A stretch of 43,173 nt of DNA from CAZFCK01 sp964517355 (lineage in GTDB: Bacteria; Desulfobacterota; Desulfovibrionia; Desulfovibrionales; Desulfovibrionaceae): assembly GCA_964517355.1 (NCBI GenBank), contig CAZFCK010000010.1:1-43173 (forward strand), read 5' to 3'. Made by a program: the position numbers and the translations under genes. The notes under the pieces are model-generated. The model ran no database searches and was not told where the DNA came from. It saw only the letters and a program-made list of their open reading frames with translations. Below are positions 8,111 to 16,637 of this stretch, in pieces (the first letter of the stretch is position 1; every line of letters starts with the position of its first letter).

Positions 8111-10147
8111 CTAGCCGTCCTTGCTCTGCTTGCCGGAATCCGCCGCCTCCTGCGCCTCTTCAGAAGCTTCACCTTCCGGGCGGCCAGCTTCGGCGGCGGA
8201 TGCGTCCGTTTCAGCCGCGGTTCCGGCTTCAGGCGCAGCGGCCGCGCCCGCTTCCTCATGTGAGGCCGCATGTTGCCCAAAAATGAAATCGTCCTCTTCA
8301 GTTTCCTCGCTTTTGGCCGCAGGGGCCGCATGCTTGTTGTTGAAGGGGGGCAATTCCTCGCCGGCCATAATTATATCGATATCCGTACCGCTTACGGTTT
8401 CACGCTCAAGCAGGGCCGCCGCGATCTTGTCCAAAACCTCGCGGTTTTCCTGCAGCAGGCGCATGGCGATTCTTTCGGCTTCCTCGATGATCCGCCGGAT
8501 TTCCGAATCCACAAGCTGGGCGGTCTGTTCACTGTAGTCTTTGAAATGCCCCAAATCGCGGCCGATGAATATTTCATCGCCCTTGTCGCCAAGAGATATG
8601 GGGCCCACGGCTTCGCTCATGCCCCACTTGCAGACCATGCTGCGGGCGATCTTGGTCGCCTGTTCCAGGTCGTTGGCAGCGCCGGTGGTCAGGTGGTTGA
8701 AGACCGTGAGTTCCGCCGCGCGCCCGCCAAGTCCGTAGGCCAGCCTGCTTTCCAGGTAGTCCTTGGAATAGGTGTGGCGTTCGTCGATGGGCAGATAAGC
8801 GGTAACGCCCAGGGCCCGGCCGCGGGGAATGATCGTCACCTTGTGCACCGGATCGGTTCCGGGCAAAAGCTTGGCCACAAGGGCGTGCCCGGCCTCGTGG
8901 AAGGCCGTGGTGCGTTTTTCCTCTTCCGAAAGGATCAGACTGCGGCGCTCCTTACCCATGAGCACCTTATCCTTGGCCTCCTCGAAATCGGCCATGGATA
9001 TCTGGTCCTTATTTTGTTTCGCCGCATACAGCGCGGCCTCGTTCACCAGATTTTCCAGGTCAGCGCCGGAGAATCCGGGGGTTCCGCGCGCAAGGACCTC
9101 GAGATTCACATCGCCGGCCAGAGGCGAACGTCGGCTATGCACCTCGAGTATGCGCCTGCGGCCCCGGACGTCCGGGGTAGGCACAACCACCTGGCGGTCG
9201 AAACGTCCCGGCCTGAGCAGGGCCGGGTCCAGGACATCGGGCCTGTTGGTCGCGGCGATGAGGATGACGCCCTCATTGGACTCGAAGCCGTCCATTTCCA
9301 CCAGCAGCTGGTTCAGGGTCTGCTCGCGCTCATCGTGCCCGCCGCCGAGTCCAGCGCCGCGCTGCCGGCCCACGGCGTCGATTTCGTCAATAAAAATCAA
9401 GCAAGGCGCGTTTTTCTTGCCCTGCACAAAGAGGTCGCGCACGCGGGCCGCGCCCACGCCCACGAACATTTCCACAAAGTCGGAGCCGGAAATGGAGAAA
9501 AAAGGCACTCCCGCCTCACCGGCCACGGCCCGCGAAAGCAACGTTTTACCCGTGCCCGGAGGGCCCACGAGCAACACGCCCTTGGGAATACGGCCGCCAA
9601 GGCGCGTGAAGCGCTTGGGATCGCGCAAAAAGTCCACGACTTCACTCAGTTCGTCTTTGGCCTCGTCAACACCCGCCACATCGTCGAATGTGACTTTGGC
9701 CGTATCCTGAGAAATAAGCCGGGCTTTGGAGCGACCGAACGACATGGCCTTGCCGCCGCCCCCCTGCATCTGACGCATGAAGAAAATCCATACGCCAATG
9801 AGCAACAGCATGGGGAACCAGGAGATAAAAAGCGTCATATACCATGGCGCGTCTTCCTCCGGCTCGGCATTGACCTGCACCTTGTTTTTGATGAGCTTGT
9901 CCACCATCTGGGGATCTTCAGGCGCGTAGGTCGTAAACATGGCGCCTTCAACCGTTTTTCCCTGGATACGGCTGCCCTGGATAGTGACTTCGATCATGTC
10001 GCCGCTATCCACCTTGTTCAGAAACTCGCTGTAGGAAAGTTTCTGCTGCGCGGTTTGCGGCTGATTGAAAAGGTTGAACAAGACCACCATAACTAGGGAG
10101 ATGGTGGCCCAAAGCAGTAAGTTCTTCGTGAAGGTATTCAAAGACAT
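8111..10147 (-). CDS. ftsH: ATP-dependent membrane zinc metalloprotease FtsH
   Basis: This 678-aa protein degrades misfolded and regulatory membrane and cytosolic proteins as a hexamer. Membrane helices at about 9-26 and 103-124 flank a short periplasmic domain. The AAA domain has Walker A GPPGTGKT (195-202), Walker B IFIDEID (251-257) and the second-region arginines (RPGRFDR). The protease site is HEAGH (417-421). The C-terminal 60 residues are a low-complexity Ala/Glu tail. ATG 10147 is chosen because homologues begin at this hydrophobic stretch. GGAGGA lies directly against it, which is unusually close, and a GTG at 10237 would add 30 unrelated residues. It is first in the operon ftsH-folP-cdaA-cdaR-glmM-galU-priA. 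Confidence 0.95.
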   Translation of the reverse strand: MSLNTFTKNLLLWATISLVMVVLFNLFNQPQTAQQKLSYSEFLNKVDSGDMIEVTIQGSRIQGKTVEGAMFTTYAPEDPQMVDKLIKNKVQVNAEPEEDAPWYMTLFISWFPMLLLIGVWIFFMRQMQGGGGKAMSFGRSKARLISQDTAKVTFDDVAGVDEAKDELSEVVDFLRDPKRFTRLGGRIPKGVLLVGPPGTGKTLLSRAVAGEAGVPFFSISGSDFVEMFVGVGAARVRDLFVQGKKNAPCLIFIDEIDAVGRQRGAGLGGGHDEREQTLNQLLVEMDGFESNEGVILIAATNRPDVLDPALLRPGRFDRQVVVPTPDVRGRRRILEVHSRRSPLAGDVNLEVLARGTPGFSGADLENLVNEAALYAAKQNKDQISMADFEEAKDKVLMGKERRSLILSEEEKRTTAFHEAGHALVAKLLPGTDPVHKVTIIPRGRALGVTAYLPIDERHTYSKDYLESRLAYGLGGRAAELTVFNHLTTGAANDLEQATKIARSMVCKWGMSEAVGPISLGDKGDEIFIGRDLGHFKDYSEQTAQLVDSEIRRIIEEAERIAMRLLQENREVLDKIAAALLERETVSGTDIDIIMAGEELPPFNNKHAAPAAKSEETEEDDFIFGQHAASHEEAGAAAAPEAGTAAETDASAAEAGRPEGEASEEAQEAADSGKQSKDG

Positions 10148-10442
10148 TCCTCCATCATGAGGGACATGGCATTGGATAGGGGGCTGCGCAACGCAGGCAG
10201 GGCCATATGAACAACTGGTTGTTTTTATTGAAGGCACGCCGATCGTGAATCACCGGGCCATCACTGAATATCATCATTACCCGCCAATACATAAAACCCC
10301 TCAACGGTTTTGGCAATCGCTTACGGGCTCATTTTCCAAAGCTCGCGAAAGAAGCGAAGTCTGGCTGCACATTTAAACACTTGATGCCAGCTGCTGAAAC
10401 TGATAGATGCACCGAAATCGTCGTGTTTTGTTTTTTGAAAAA
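10148..10442. other. Intergenic region between ftsH and tRNA-Sec
   Basis: These divergent genes share about 295 bases that must hold both promoters. I see no convincing -35/-10 pair for either, and no heat-shock type sequence for ftsH. On the minus strand ttgagg followed by a TAAT-like hexamer lies near 10275-10300, too weak to call as a promoter. No open reading frame here is credible. Confidence 0.4.
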
Positions 10443-10536
10443 GGAAGCGTTTCGTCACCGGTGTGGCGCCTGGACTTCAAATCCAGTGGAACGGCTAATC
10501 CCGTTCGGTAGGTTCGACTCCTATACGCTTCCGCCA
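10443..10536 (+). tRNA. selC: tRNA-Sec (anticodon TCA), selenocysteine
   Basis: This 94-nt tRNA has an 8-bp acceptor stem (ggaagcgt at 10443-10450 with acgcttcc at 10525-10532), a G discriminator and an encoded CCA at 10534-10536. The anticodon stem ctgga/tccag encloses the loop cttcaaa, giving TCA at 10477-10479. The long variable arm (aacgg / ccgtt) and the extended acceptor are diagnostic of tRNA-Sec, which decodes UGA in selenoproteins such as formate dehydrogenases and hydrogenases. No selenoprotein, selA or selB is visible here. It lies at the start of the glycan island, and selC is a well-known integration site for islands. Confidence 0.95.
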
Positions 10537-10875
10537 TTTTCTTTTTCCGGTCTTTTTTCCAGGATCCATCTGCGGCAGCCGGTCTTTCTTTTTCCGCACT
10601 TTGCGCTTTATCCGCAAAATCATCGCATTTCACTTGGTAGCAAACCAGAATTTATTTTTTTACGCCATACGAAAACGAAAAGCAACCGTACACCGATTCT
10701 CTTACTCCTCTATCCGCTTGCGCTGTATGCAGCCTTTCGGTTTTCATCGCGTTTTTCGTTCTGCGCGCGTCCTTGACCTTTCCAACGGGATGCCCCCCCT
10801 GCTCCGTCTATTGCCAAGCCTTGTATGCCACAATGACCCAATTTTCGATTGCATCATCAACAAGGCGGTAAAAAT

Positions 10876-11036
10876 CTAAGGAAACGCTGATTAATTACAT
10901 TTTCTGGAAGTGCTGTAGAATTGTTCGCTGGCGAGGCGCAAGGAAAAGCCAATGCCGTCGTGTAGTTAGACATACACGAGGATTTGCCTTTTCCGCAGCA
11001 ACAAAGCCAGCGGGCAATTATGCTAGTGCTTCCCTA
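10876..11036. mobile_element. MITE-like palindromic element with short terminal inverted repeats
   Basis: The ends are 12-bp imperfect inverted repeats: taaggaaacgct at 10877-10888 and agtgcttcccta at 11025-11036. Inside, 10922-10965 can fold back on 10972-11017 to give one long imperfect hairpin, with ggaaaagcc against ggcttttcc-like arms, cgtgta against tacacg, and the loop gttagac. It has no coding capacity. One end of the same family recurs alone at 39850-39867. It lies between tRNA-Sec and pseB. A non-autonomous mobile element or palindromic unit fits best; a structured RNA is the alternative. Confidence 0.6.
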
Positions 11037-11421
11037 ACGGCCCGCTCCCGGGGCATTCGCCCAGGCCCCGTTAATGGCGTGTCCTCAACTTAGGGCTCAG
11101 TGCAAGAAATATAATAATTTTCCGCACTGAGTAATAAGGACGCCGTTTTTTTCCCCGCTTGTATTGCAATCCCGGAAAATTTCCTTCATTAAGTTGCACG
11201 TAACCAAACTTGTGGTTTGGACAGGTATCCTTTTGATGCTCATCAGGGGGGGATGGCGATGGTGCGCCCCTGTCGTCGATTGTTCCCCCTCAGTGCTTGC
11301 ATCTTACCCACCGGTAGGGAATACCTTGCGTGCAATCATGAACGACACACCATGCACTGTTCCATGGCCAGACTGTCGCAGTCTTTTAATTACAATTGAA
11401 CTTTTGAGGTAGAATATTCTC
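11037..11421. promoter_or_regulatory. Leader region of pseB with an 8-bp inverted repeat
   Basis: The perfect inverted repeat ctcagtgc (11096-11103) / gcactgag (11124-11131) encloses an AT-rich stretch with a TATAAT at 11110-11115. It could be an operator around a -10 element, but I find no good -35. A GC-rich hairpin (ggggc / gcccc) lies at about 11053-11072. Short reading frames here (11164-11412 and 11217-11399) lack protein-like composition and ribosome sites. The long leader may carry regulation of the island's first gene. Confidence 0.3.
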
Positions 11422-12435
11422 ATGCTCAACAACACGTCTATTCTGATCACAGGTGGCACCGGATCATTCGGCAAAGCGTTTGTACGCACAATCCTGACCC
11501 GCTTTCCCGACGTCAAACGCCTTGTCGTGTACTCCCGCGACGAGCTTAAGCAATTCGAGATGGAGCAGGAATTTAGCTGTTCCAAATATCCGGCAATGCG
11601 CTATTTCATCGGCGATGTGCGCGATGCGAACAGACTGCGCAGCGCCTTGGAAGGCATTGAAGTCGTCGTGCATGCCGCCGCTTTGAAGCAAGTGCCCACT
11701 GCAGAATACAACCCCTTCGAATGCATCAAGACAAACGTACTCGGCGCCCAAAATATGATCGACGCCTGTATGGACGTATCGAGCATCAGGCGCGTCGTGG
11801 CCCTCTCCACGGATAAGGCCGCCGCGCCCATCAATCTCTACGGCGCCACGAAATTGTGCTCCGACAAGCTGTTTATCGCCGCGAACAACATCAAAGGGCA
11901 ACGCGACCTGCGCTTCGCCGTGGTGCGCTACGGCAACGTCATGGGCAGCCGCGGGTCAGTGATCCCCTTTTTCCTGGCCAGACGCTCCACAGGCGTTCTG
12001 CCCATCACGGACGCCAACATGACGCGCTTCAACATTTCCTTGCAAGAAGGCGTTGACATGGTGCTCTGGGGCATCGAGAATTCGCTTGGGGGCGAATTGT
12101 ACGTTCCCAAAATTCCCAGCTACCGGGTTGTGGAACTTGCCCAGGCCATTGGACCGGATTGCGAACACCCCGTCATCGGCATTCGTCCGGGTGAAAAAAT
12201 CCACGAAGAAATGATCACGACAAGCGACAGCTTTAGTACTGTTGATTTGGGCAAATATTACGCCATCCTGCCCACAACGGGCAAACGCAGTCCGAAGCAT
12301 TACTGCCGCGAAAAGTCTTGCGATCTCGTCGAGCCCGGTTTTACATACAACAGCGGCACAAATCCCGATTTCCTCACTGTGGAACAACTCAGAGAACTCA
12401 TCCGACTGCATGTGGATCCAAATTTTACAGTGTAA
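11422..12435 (+). CDS. pseB: UDP-GlcNAc 4,6-dehydratase (inverting) PseB
   Basis: This 337-aa enzyme takes the first step of pseudaminic acid synthesis, dehydrating and C5-epimerising UDP-GlcNAc. It is a short extended-type SDR with NADP-binding GGTGSFG (11-17). The catalytic cluster Thr130-Asp131-Lys132 and Tyr140-x3-Lys144 matches the FlaA1/PseB arrangement and separates it from larger, retaining, membrane-bound dehydratases. The C-terminal GIRPGEKIHEEM motif is typical. The ATG is preceded by GAGGT at a rather long spacing. pseC follows after three bases. GC content resembles the housekeeping genes rather than the AT-rich part of the island. Confidence 0.95.
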   Translation: MLNNTSILITGGTGSFGKAFVRTILTRFPDVKRLVVYSRDELKQFEMEQEFSCSKYPAMRYFIGDVRDANRLRSALEGIEVVVHAAALKQVPTAEYNPFECIKTNVLGAQNMIDACMDVSSIRRVVALSTDKAAAPINLYGATKLCSDKLFIAANNIKGQRDLRFAVVRYGNVMGSRGSVIPFFLARRSTGVLPITDANMTRFNISLQEGVDMVLWGIENSLGGELYVPKIPSYRVVELAQAIGPDCEHPVIGIRPGEKIHEEMITTSDSFSTVDLGKYYAILPTTGKRSPKHYCREKSCDLVEPGFTYNSGTNPDFLTVEQLRELIRLHVDPNFTV

Positions 12436-12438
12436 GCC

Positions 12439-13596
12439 ATGATTCCCTACGGACGACAAAACATCAATCAAGACGACCTCGAGGCCGTGCTTGAAGTCTT
12501 GCGCTCTGATTTTCTCACCCAAGGGCCCAAAATACCCGACTTCGAGCGCACTGTGGCCAATCAATGCGGGGCGCGCCATTGCGTGGCAGTCAACTCCGCC
12601 ACCAGCGCCCTGCACATCGCCTGTCTGGCGCTGGGGCTCGGCCCCGGGGACAGGCTCTGGACCTCCCCGATAACGTTCGTGGCTTCGGCCAATTGCGCCC
12701 TCTATTGCGGTGCACAGGTCGATTTCGTGGACATCGACCCGCAGAGCTACAACCTCTGCCCCAAAGCCCTTGAACAAAAACTGGAGGCCGCGGAAAAACA
12801 GGGAACACTGCCCAAGATAGTCGTTCCCGTACATTTATGCGGCCAGTCTTGCGATATGGAGGCGATCCACGCCCTCTCCAGGCGCTTCGGCTTCCATATT
12901 ATCGAAGACGCTTCCCATGCCATCGGCGCGCGGTATAAAGACGCCCCCGTAGGTAATTGCAGGTATAGCGATATCGTGATCTTCAGCTTTCATCCCGTGA
13001 AAATCGTGACCACGGGCGAAGGGGGCATGGCCGTCACCAACAACGACGCCCTCGCCGAACGCATGGGCCTGCTGCGCTCCCACGGCATAACCCGCGACGC
13101 GGGGCAGATGACCCACGCAGCTGACGGCCCCTGGTATTACCAGCAAATAGCCCTGGGCTACAATTACAGGATGACCGACATTCAAGCGGCCCTGGGCGCC
13201 AGCCAGATGCGGCGGCTGCATTCTTTCGTCGGCACACGCAACGAGCTTGCGGCGCGCTACAACGAACTCCTGGCCGATCTTCCCCTCACGACGCCTTGGG
13301 TGCATCCGGACTGCCACTCCTCATGGCATATCTATGTGATCAGACTTGATAGCGCGGCAATACCCAGAAATCATGGAGAGGTTTTTTCTTACCTCCGGGA
13401 AAACGGCATTGGCGTCAACCTGCACTACATTCCCGTGCATATGCAACCCTATTATCAACAACTTGGCTTTACACCCGGCATGTATCCCGAAGCGGAAAAA
13501 TATTATGCAGAGGCCATTACTCTGCCTCTGTTTCCTGCTATGGATTCGTCGGATCAAGATACTGTCAATGAGGTGTTACATAACGCTTTAAAGTAA
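12439..13596 (+). CDS. pseC: UDP-4-keto-6-deoxy-L-AltNAc aminotransferase PseC
   Basis: This 385-aa PLP aminotransferase of the DegT/DnrJ/EryC1 family adds the 4-amino group to the PseB product. The PLP lysine is Lys188 in SFHPVK, the aspartate that pairs with the pyridine nitrogen is Asp157 (IIEDASHAIG), and NSATSALH (52-59) contacts the cofactor phosphate. The start ATG lies three bases after the pseB stop with no separate ribosome site, so coupling is likely. The new C4 amine is normally acetylated by PseH, but no pseH is found in this window. Confidence 0.94.
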   Translation: MIPYGRQNINQDDLEAVLEVLRSDFLTQGPKIPDFERTVANQCGARHCVAVNSATSALHIACLALGLGPGDRLWTSPITFVASANCALYCGAQVDFVDIDPQSYNLCPKALEQKLEAAEKQGTLPKIVVPVHLCGQSCDMEAIHALSRRFGFHIIEDASHAIGARYKDAPVGNCRYSDIVIFSFHPVKIVTTGEGGMAVTNNDALAERMGLLRSHGITRDAGQMTHAADGPWYYQQIALGYNYRMTDIQAALGASQMRRLHSFVGTRNELAARYNELLADLPLTTPWVHPDCHSSWHIYVIRLDSAAIPRNHGEVFSYLRENGIGVNLHYIPVHMQPYYQQLGFTPGMYPEAEKYYAEAITLPLFPAMDSSDQDTVNEVLHNALK

Positions 13597-13688
13597 TTAT
13601 CGCGTCGTGTTCGGCGAATGCCATTCCAGATAAATCGACCAAACTGTATTTATGCAATCTTTACTGTCTGTGGAAAAGGTATAGTGAA

Positions 13689-14486
13689 ATGATTCTGGGT
13701 ATTCTTCAGGCTCGCATGTCTTCATCAAGACTTCCCGGCAAGGTTTTAAAAGAAATTCTCGGCAAGCCCATGCTTGCGCATCAGATATCCCGTGTTCAAC
13801 GCGCTAACATGCTGGACAAGCTCGTTGTCGCCACTTCGACGGATTCCTCAGACGACGCCATCGAGGCGCTCTGCCAAAAAGCAAATGTGGAGTGCTTCCG
13901 CGGCAGTCTTGATAACGTGTTGGAGCGTTTTTACGCCTGCGCCACGCACTACAATGCCGACGTCATTGTCCGGCTTACCGGCGACAACCCATTGGCCGAT
14001 CCTGATGTCATCGATGGCACCATAACGTATTTCGTGAACAACAGCTTTGATTACGTGACCAACGCCGGCAAGGAACCGACGTTTCCCAATGGCCTCGAGG
14101 CCGAGGTTTTTACGTCCCGGGCCTTGCAAACCGCATGTGAGAACGCTTCGCTCCCTTCGGAAAAGGAGCATGTCACGCCGTACATAAAGCACCGTCCGGA
14201 AGCCTTCAAGCTTGGCCTGTACAAAAGCGATCAAAACAACTCAACCCTGCGCTGGACTGTTGACGAGCCTTGTGACTTTGCGTTCGTATCGCGGGTGTAT
14301 GAGGAATTATATCCGCAGAATCCGCTCTTTTCCATGCACGACGTTCTGGAACTGCTCAAGAGCAAGCCGGAACTCCTTACAATCAATAAGGGCATACAAC
14401 GTAACGAGGGCTTTAAAAAATCGCTGCGACAGGATCAGGAATTTTTAAAAGATTCCTTGAATCCACAGGGCGGTTCCGCACAGTAG
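13689..14486 (+). CDS. pseF: SpsF-type cytidylyltransferase, probable CMP-nonulosonate synthetase (PseF role)
   Basis: This 265-aa protein starts MILGILQARMSSSRLPGKVL, the nucleotide-binding signature of the SpsF/COG1861 branch of cytidylyltransferases. RLTGDNPLADPDVI near residues 96-109 supplies the metal-binding aspartate. Position after pseB-pseC implies activation of the finished sugar to its CMP form, the PseF job. It belongs to the SpsF-like group rather than the NeuA/classical PseF group, so the substrate is inferred from context. About 90 bases separate it from pseC, with only a weak ribosome site. A strong hairpin follows its stop. The C-terminal 40 residues are charged and probably non-catalytic. 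Confidence 0.78.
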   Translation: MILGILQARMSSSRLPGKVLKEILGKPMLAHQISRVQRANMLDKLVVATSTDSSDDAIEALCQKANVECFRGSLDNVLERFYACATHYNADVIVRLTGDNPLADPDVIDGTITYFVNNSFDYVTNAGKEPTFPNGLEAEVFTSRALQTACENASLPSEKEHVTPYIKHRPEAFKLGLYKSDQNNSTLRWTVDEPCDFAFVSRVYEELYPQNPLFSMHDVLELLKSKPELLTINKGIQRNEGFKKSLRQDQEFLKDSLNPQGGSAQ

Positions 14487-14523
14487 TTTTTCAGAATGCC
14501 GTTCACAATTGAACGCAACAGAG

Positions 14524-14563
14524 GGGAGAGGGGAAACCCTTCGCGAAGTGTTTCCCCTCTCCC
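14524..14563 (+). terminator. Perfect 14-bp hairpin after the pseF candidate
   Basis: Arms gggagaggggaaac (14524-14537) and gtttcccctctccc (14550-14563) are exact complements around a 12-base loop. They lie about 40 bases beyond the stop. No U-run follows directly, so it may act as a transcript-stabilising or partially terminating structure. The arm sequence resembles the g-rich/c-rich hairpin at 39793-39830. The rest of 14487-14783 has no credible gene. Confidence 0.55.
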
Positions 14564-14783
14564 ACTTTCCGTTTATGATGCTTTTTACCATACACATTGC
14601 GGCAGATTTAATGACATAATACAGCATGTGGGGCAGGACGGTCTCGGATCCAGACACCACTTCCTGCGAGAGGATCCACCCTTTACTTGCCTCTGCAAGA
14701 AAGGAACCCCATGTACAAAGGCTCTCCCCCTGGCTTGTCGGCTTTCATAAACCCAACCACGCATTCCACTACCGCAAATCGAC

Positions 14784-16190
14784 ATGATTTCCATCCCCTT
14801 TTCCGCAGAATTGCTTCATACACGCATGTTGCACCTATACGTGATCAATTCAGGCTTACCCGACGATGCGTCATGTATTGCGGCCAATACTCTCAACTTC
14901 AATACAAAAAATGATTCATGGATGCATCTGCGCTGCTCCCCTGAGCATAGTTTGGAAACGCCGCCTGAACAAAGTATTGTTCCTCTCTTCCCCGATGAAG
15001 ATTATACGCTTTCCGGAGAGGTGCAACTGACCTCCGGCACTGCACTGCTCTCAATAATTGAGTATGATACGCACAAGGTGCTGCAAACAACGAGCTGTAC
15101 TCTCACCTCCGGGTCTTTCTCCTTGCAATTCCATACCCATGATGAACATGCGTGTTATTCCGTCGTCTGTCATCTCTCAGGCAAGGGCGCGTTCAGCATG
15201 CAAAAACTGCATATCCATGGCCCAACTGCAGCGGCCACGTTTCCGAAATTGAAATGGATCATCAAAAATCCAGCCATATATGATGACAACCTGAAGCTAC
15301 GGGGAGACTATCATTTTGGAGCCTCTCTCACCCGTCATCTGGAGCAGTTGGGGCAAGAGGTGGCAACTGAATATTATCCGCACTGGGAGACCGACAACAC
15401 CGCGGACGTGATCTTGCTCCTCAGGGGGTGGTATCACTACAAGCCGCAAGGCAATGCCCCCTTCCATATGCACTGGATGATCAGCCACCCCGATGCCGTG
15501 ACTCTCAAAGAATTGGGGCAGTACGACGCACTGTTCGTCGCCTCCGCCTCCTATGCGCGTCTTCTGGCAAAAAAGATGGGACGAGCCGTCCACGTGCTGC
15601 ATCAATGTACTGATCTCGAGATTTTCAATGATCCTCTTTCCTCATCGGCTTCCAGTGAACGCCGGGACATCATTTTTGTCGGAGGCAATTATAAACGCGG
15701 CAGGCCCTGCATCCCCTGGGCCATCGACCAAAAAATACCCGTAAAAGTATGGGGAAAAAACTGGAACGGCATTGTTCCCGAGGATCTTCTGCAGGGTCCT
15801 TATATCGAAAACCACGAACTCCCTGAGCTCTATCGCCGTGCCCTGGCTACGCTCAATGACCATTGGCCCGACATGCTGCGTTACGGCTTCCTGAACAACC
15901 GCACTTTCGACGCACTCGCCTGCGGCCTGCCCGTCATATCGGATTATCACCCTGATTTTGAATCTTTTTTTCCTGGAGCAATGTTCTATTACAAAACCAT
16001 AACGGACCTTATACAATGTGTCCAGGAAGTGAATGACAATTACGCCGCAATAGCTGCATCCGTAAAAAAGGCGCAAGTCAAAATTGCACGTAGTTATTCT
16101 TTTGCGAGGCGCGCCCACCAGCTTGTTTTTGCGGCCTGTACTGCGCTGCAATCCGGAAACCGTCTCTCAAGGTCGAATGGCAATGAATAG
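14784..16190 (+). CDS. CgeB-like glycosyltransferase (GT-B fold, Glyco_trans_1_2 C-terminus)
   Basis: This 468-aa cytosolic protein has a beta-rich N-terminal segment (about 25-145) that looks like a carbohydrate- or protein-binding sandwich. A CgeB-like glycosyltransferase follows: VILLLRGWYHYKP near 212, HVLHQCTDLEIFND near 270, IIFVGGNYKRGRP near 295, and a C-terminal donor-binding block NNRTFDALACGLPVISD near 372. No membrane helix is visible. It is a candidate transferase for the CMP-nonulosonate or another sugar onto flagellin or LPS. The start has no clear ribosome site, and a start at 14826 would remove 14 residues. It stands about 300 bases from pseF and is followed by a true terminator. 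Confidence 0.72.
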   Translation: MISIPFSAELLHTRMLHLYVINSGLPDDASCIAANTLNFNTKNDSWMHLRCSPEHSLETPPEQSIVPLFPDEDYTLSGEVQLTSGTALLSIIEYDTHKVLQTTSCTLTSGSFSLQFHTHDEHACYSVVCHLSGKGAFSMQKLHIHGPTAAATFPKLKWIIKNPAIYDDNLKLRGDYHFGASLTRHLEQLGQEVATEYYPHWETDNTADVILLLRGWYHYKPQGNAPFHMHWMISHPDAVTLKELGQYDALFVASASYARLLAKKMGRAVHVLHQCTDLEIFNDPLSSSASSERRDIIFVGGNYKRGRPCIPWAIDQKIPVKVWGKNWNGIVPEDLLQGPYIENHELPELYRRALATLNDHWPDMLRYGFLNNRTFDALACGLPVISDYHPDFESFFPGAMFYYKTITDLIQCVQEVNDNYAAIAASVKKAQVKIARSYSFARRAHQLVFAACTALQSGNRLSRSNGNE

Positions 16191-16464
16191 CGCCAGATGA
16201 AATTTCCGCAACAGGCTGCCCAATGCAGACAACAATGCAACTCAGATGCATTACAAATATACTTTACAGCGTAGATTATACCATTTCCCATTTCCAGTGT
16301 GTTTAATGAATTTTTCCGGGGAGGAAACCAGCGCTGCTATCTTCATCCCCAGAGCATCTTATACCATTTCCAGATAAATTTTGAAAACTTTCGGCGTAAA
16401 GAAAATAACCACATAATAATAAAAAGTCATTTTCTGGCGTCCAGGGGCCTCCCCTGATCGTCGT

Positions 16465-16491
16465 GCGGGCTTGAAAGCCCGCTTCTTTTTT
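16465..16491 (+). terminator. Intrinsic terminator downstream of the CgeB-like gene
   Basis: A 6-bp GC stem (gcgggc 16465-16470, gcccgc 16477-16482) with a 6-base loop is followed by ttctttttt. It lies about 275 bases past the stop in the 447-base gap before the first pseG. It splits the plus-strand island into at least two transcripts. A tataac hexamer at 16595-16600 may mark the next promoter, without a good -35. The rest of the gap shows no gene. Confidence 0.7.
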
Positions 16492-16637
16492 ACTCTTTGA
16501 GTCCGAAAACCGAATGAATACGCCAAAGGCTTTCTTCATTATGATACATTGCAAAGCCATCAAGTCACGGTTACTGTCGATTTCTTTGGTCAATTATAAC
16601 CTGCCCCGATTTTGACGTAAAAAAAGTGCGATTGCAT

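Noticed and set aside
8270..10096. 608-aa plus-strand open frame opposite ftsH
   Set aside because: It is an antisense shadow of a strongly conserved gene in GC-rich DNA, has no ribosome site and no recognisable motif.
10511..10536. Attachment-site duplication of the tRNA-Sec 3' end
   Set aside because: I looked for another copy of the last part of the tRNA within the window and found none.
11164..11412. Possible small protein ahead of pseB
   Set aside because: No ribosome site, a random-looking sequence and an overlapping frame of equal quality. Left as leader DNA.
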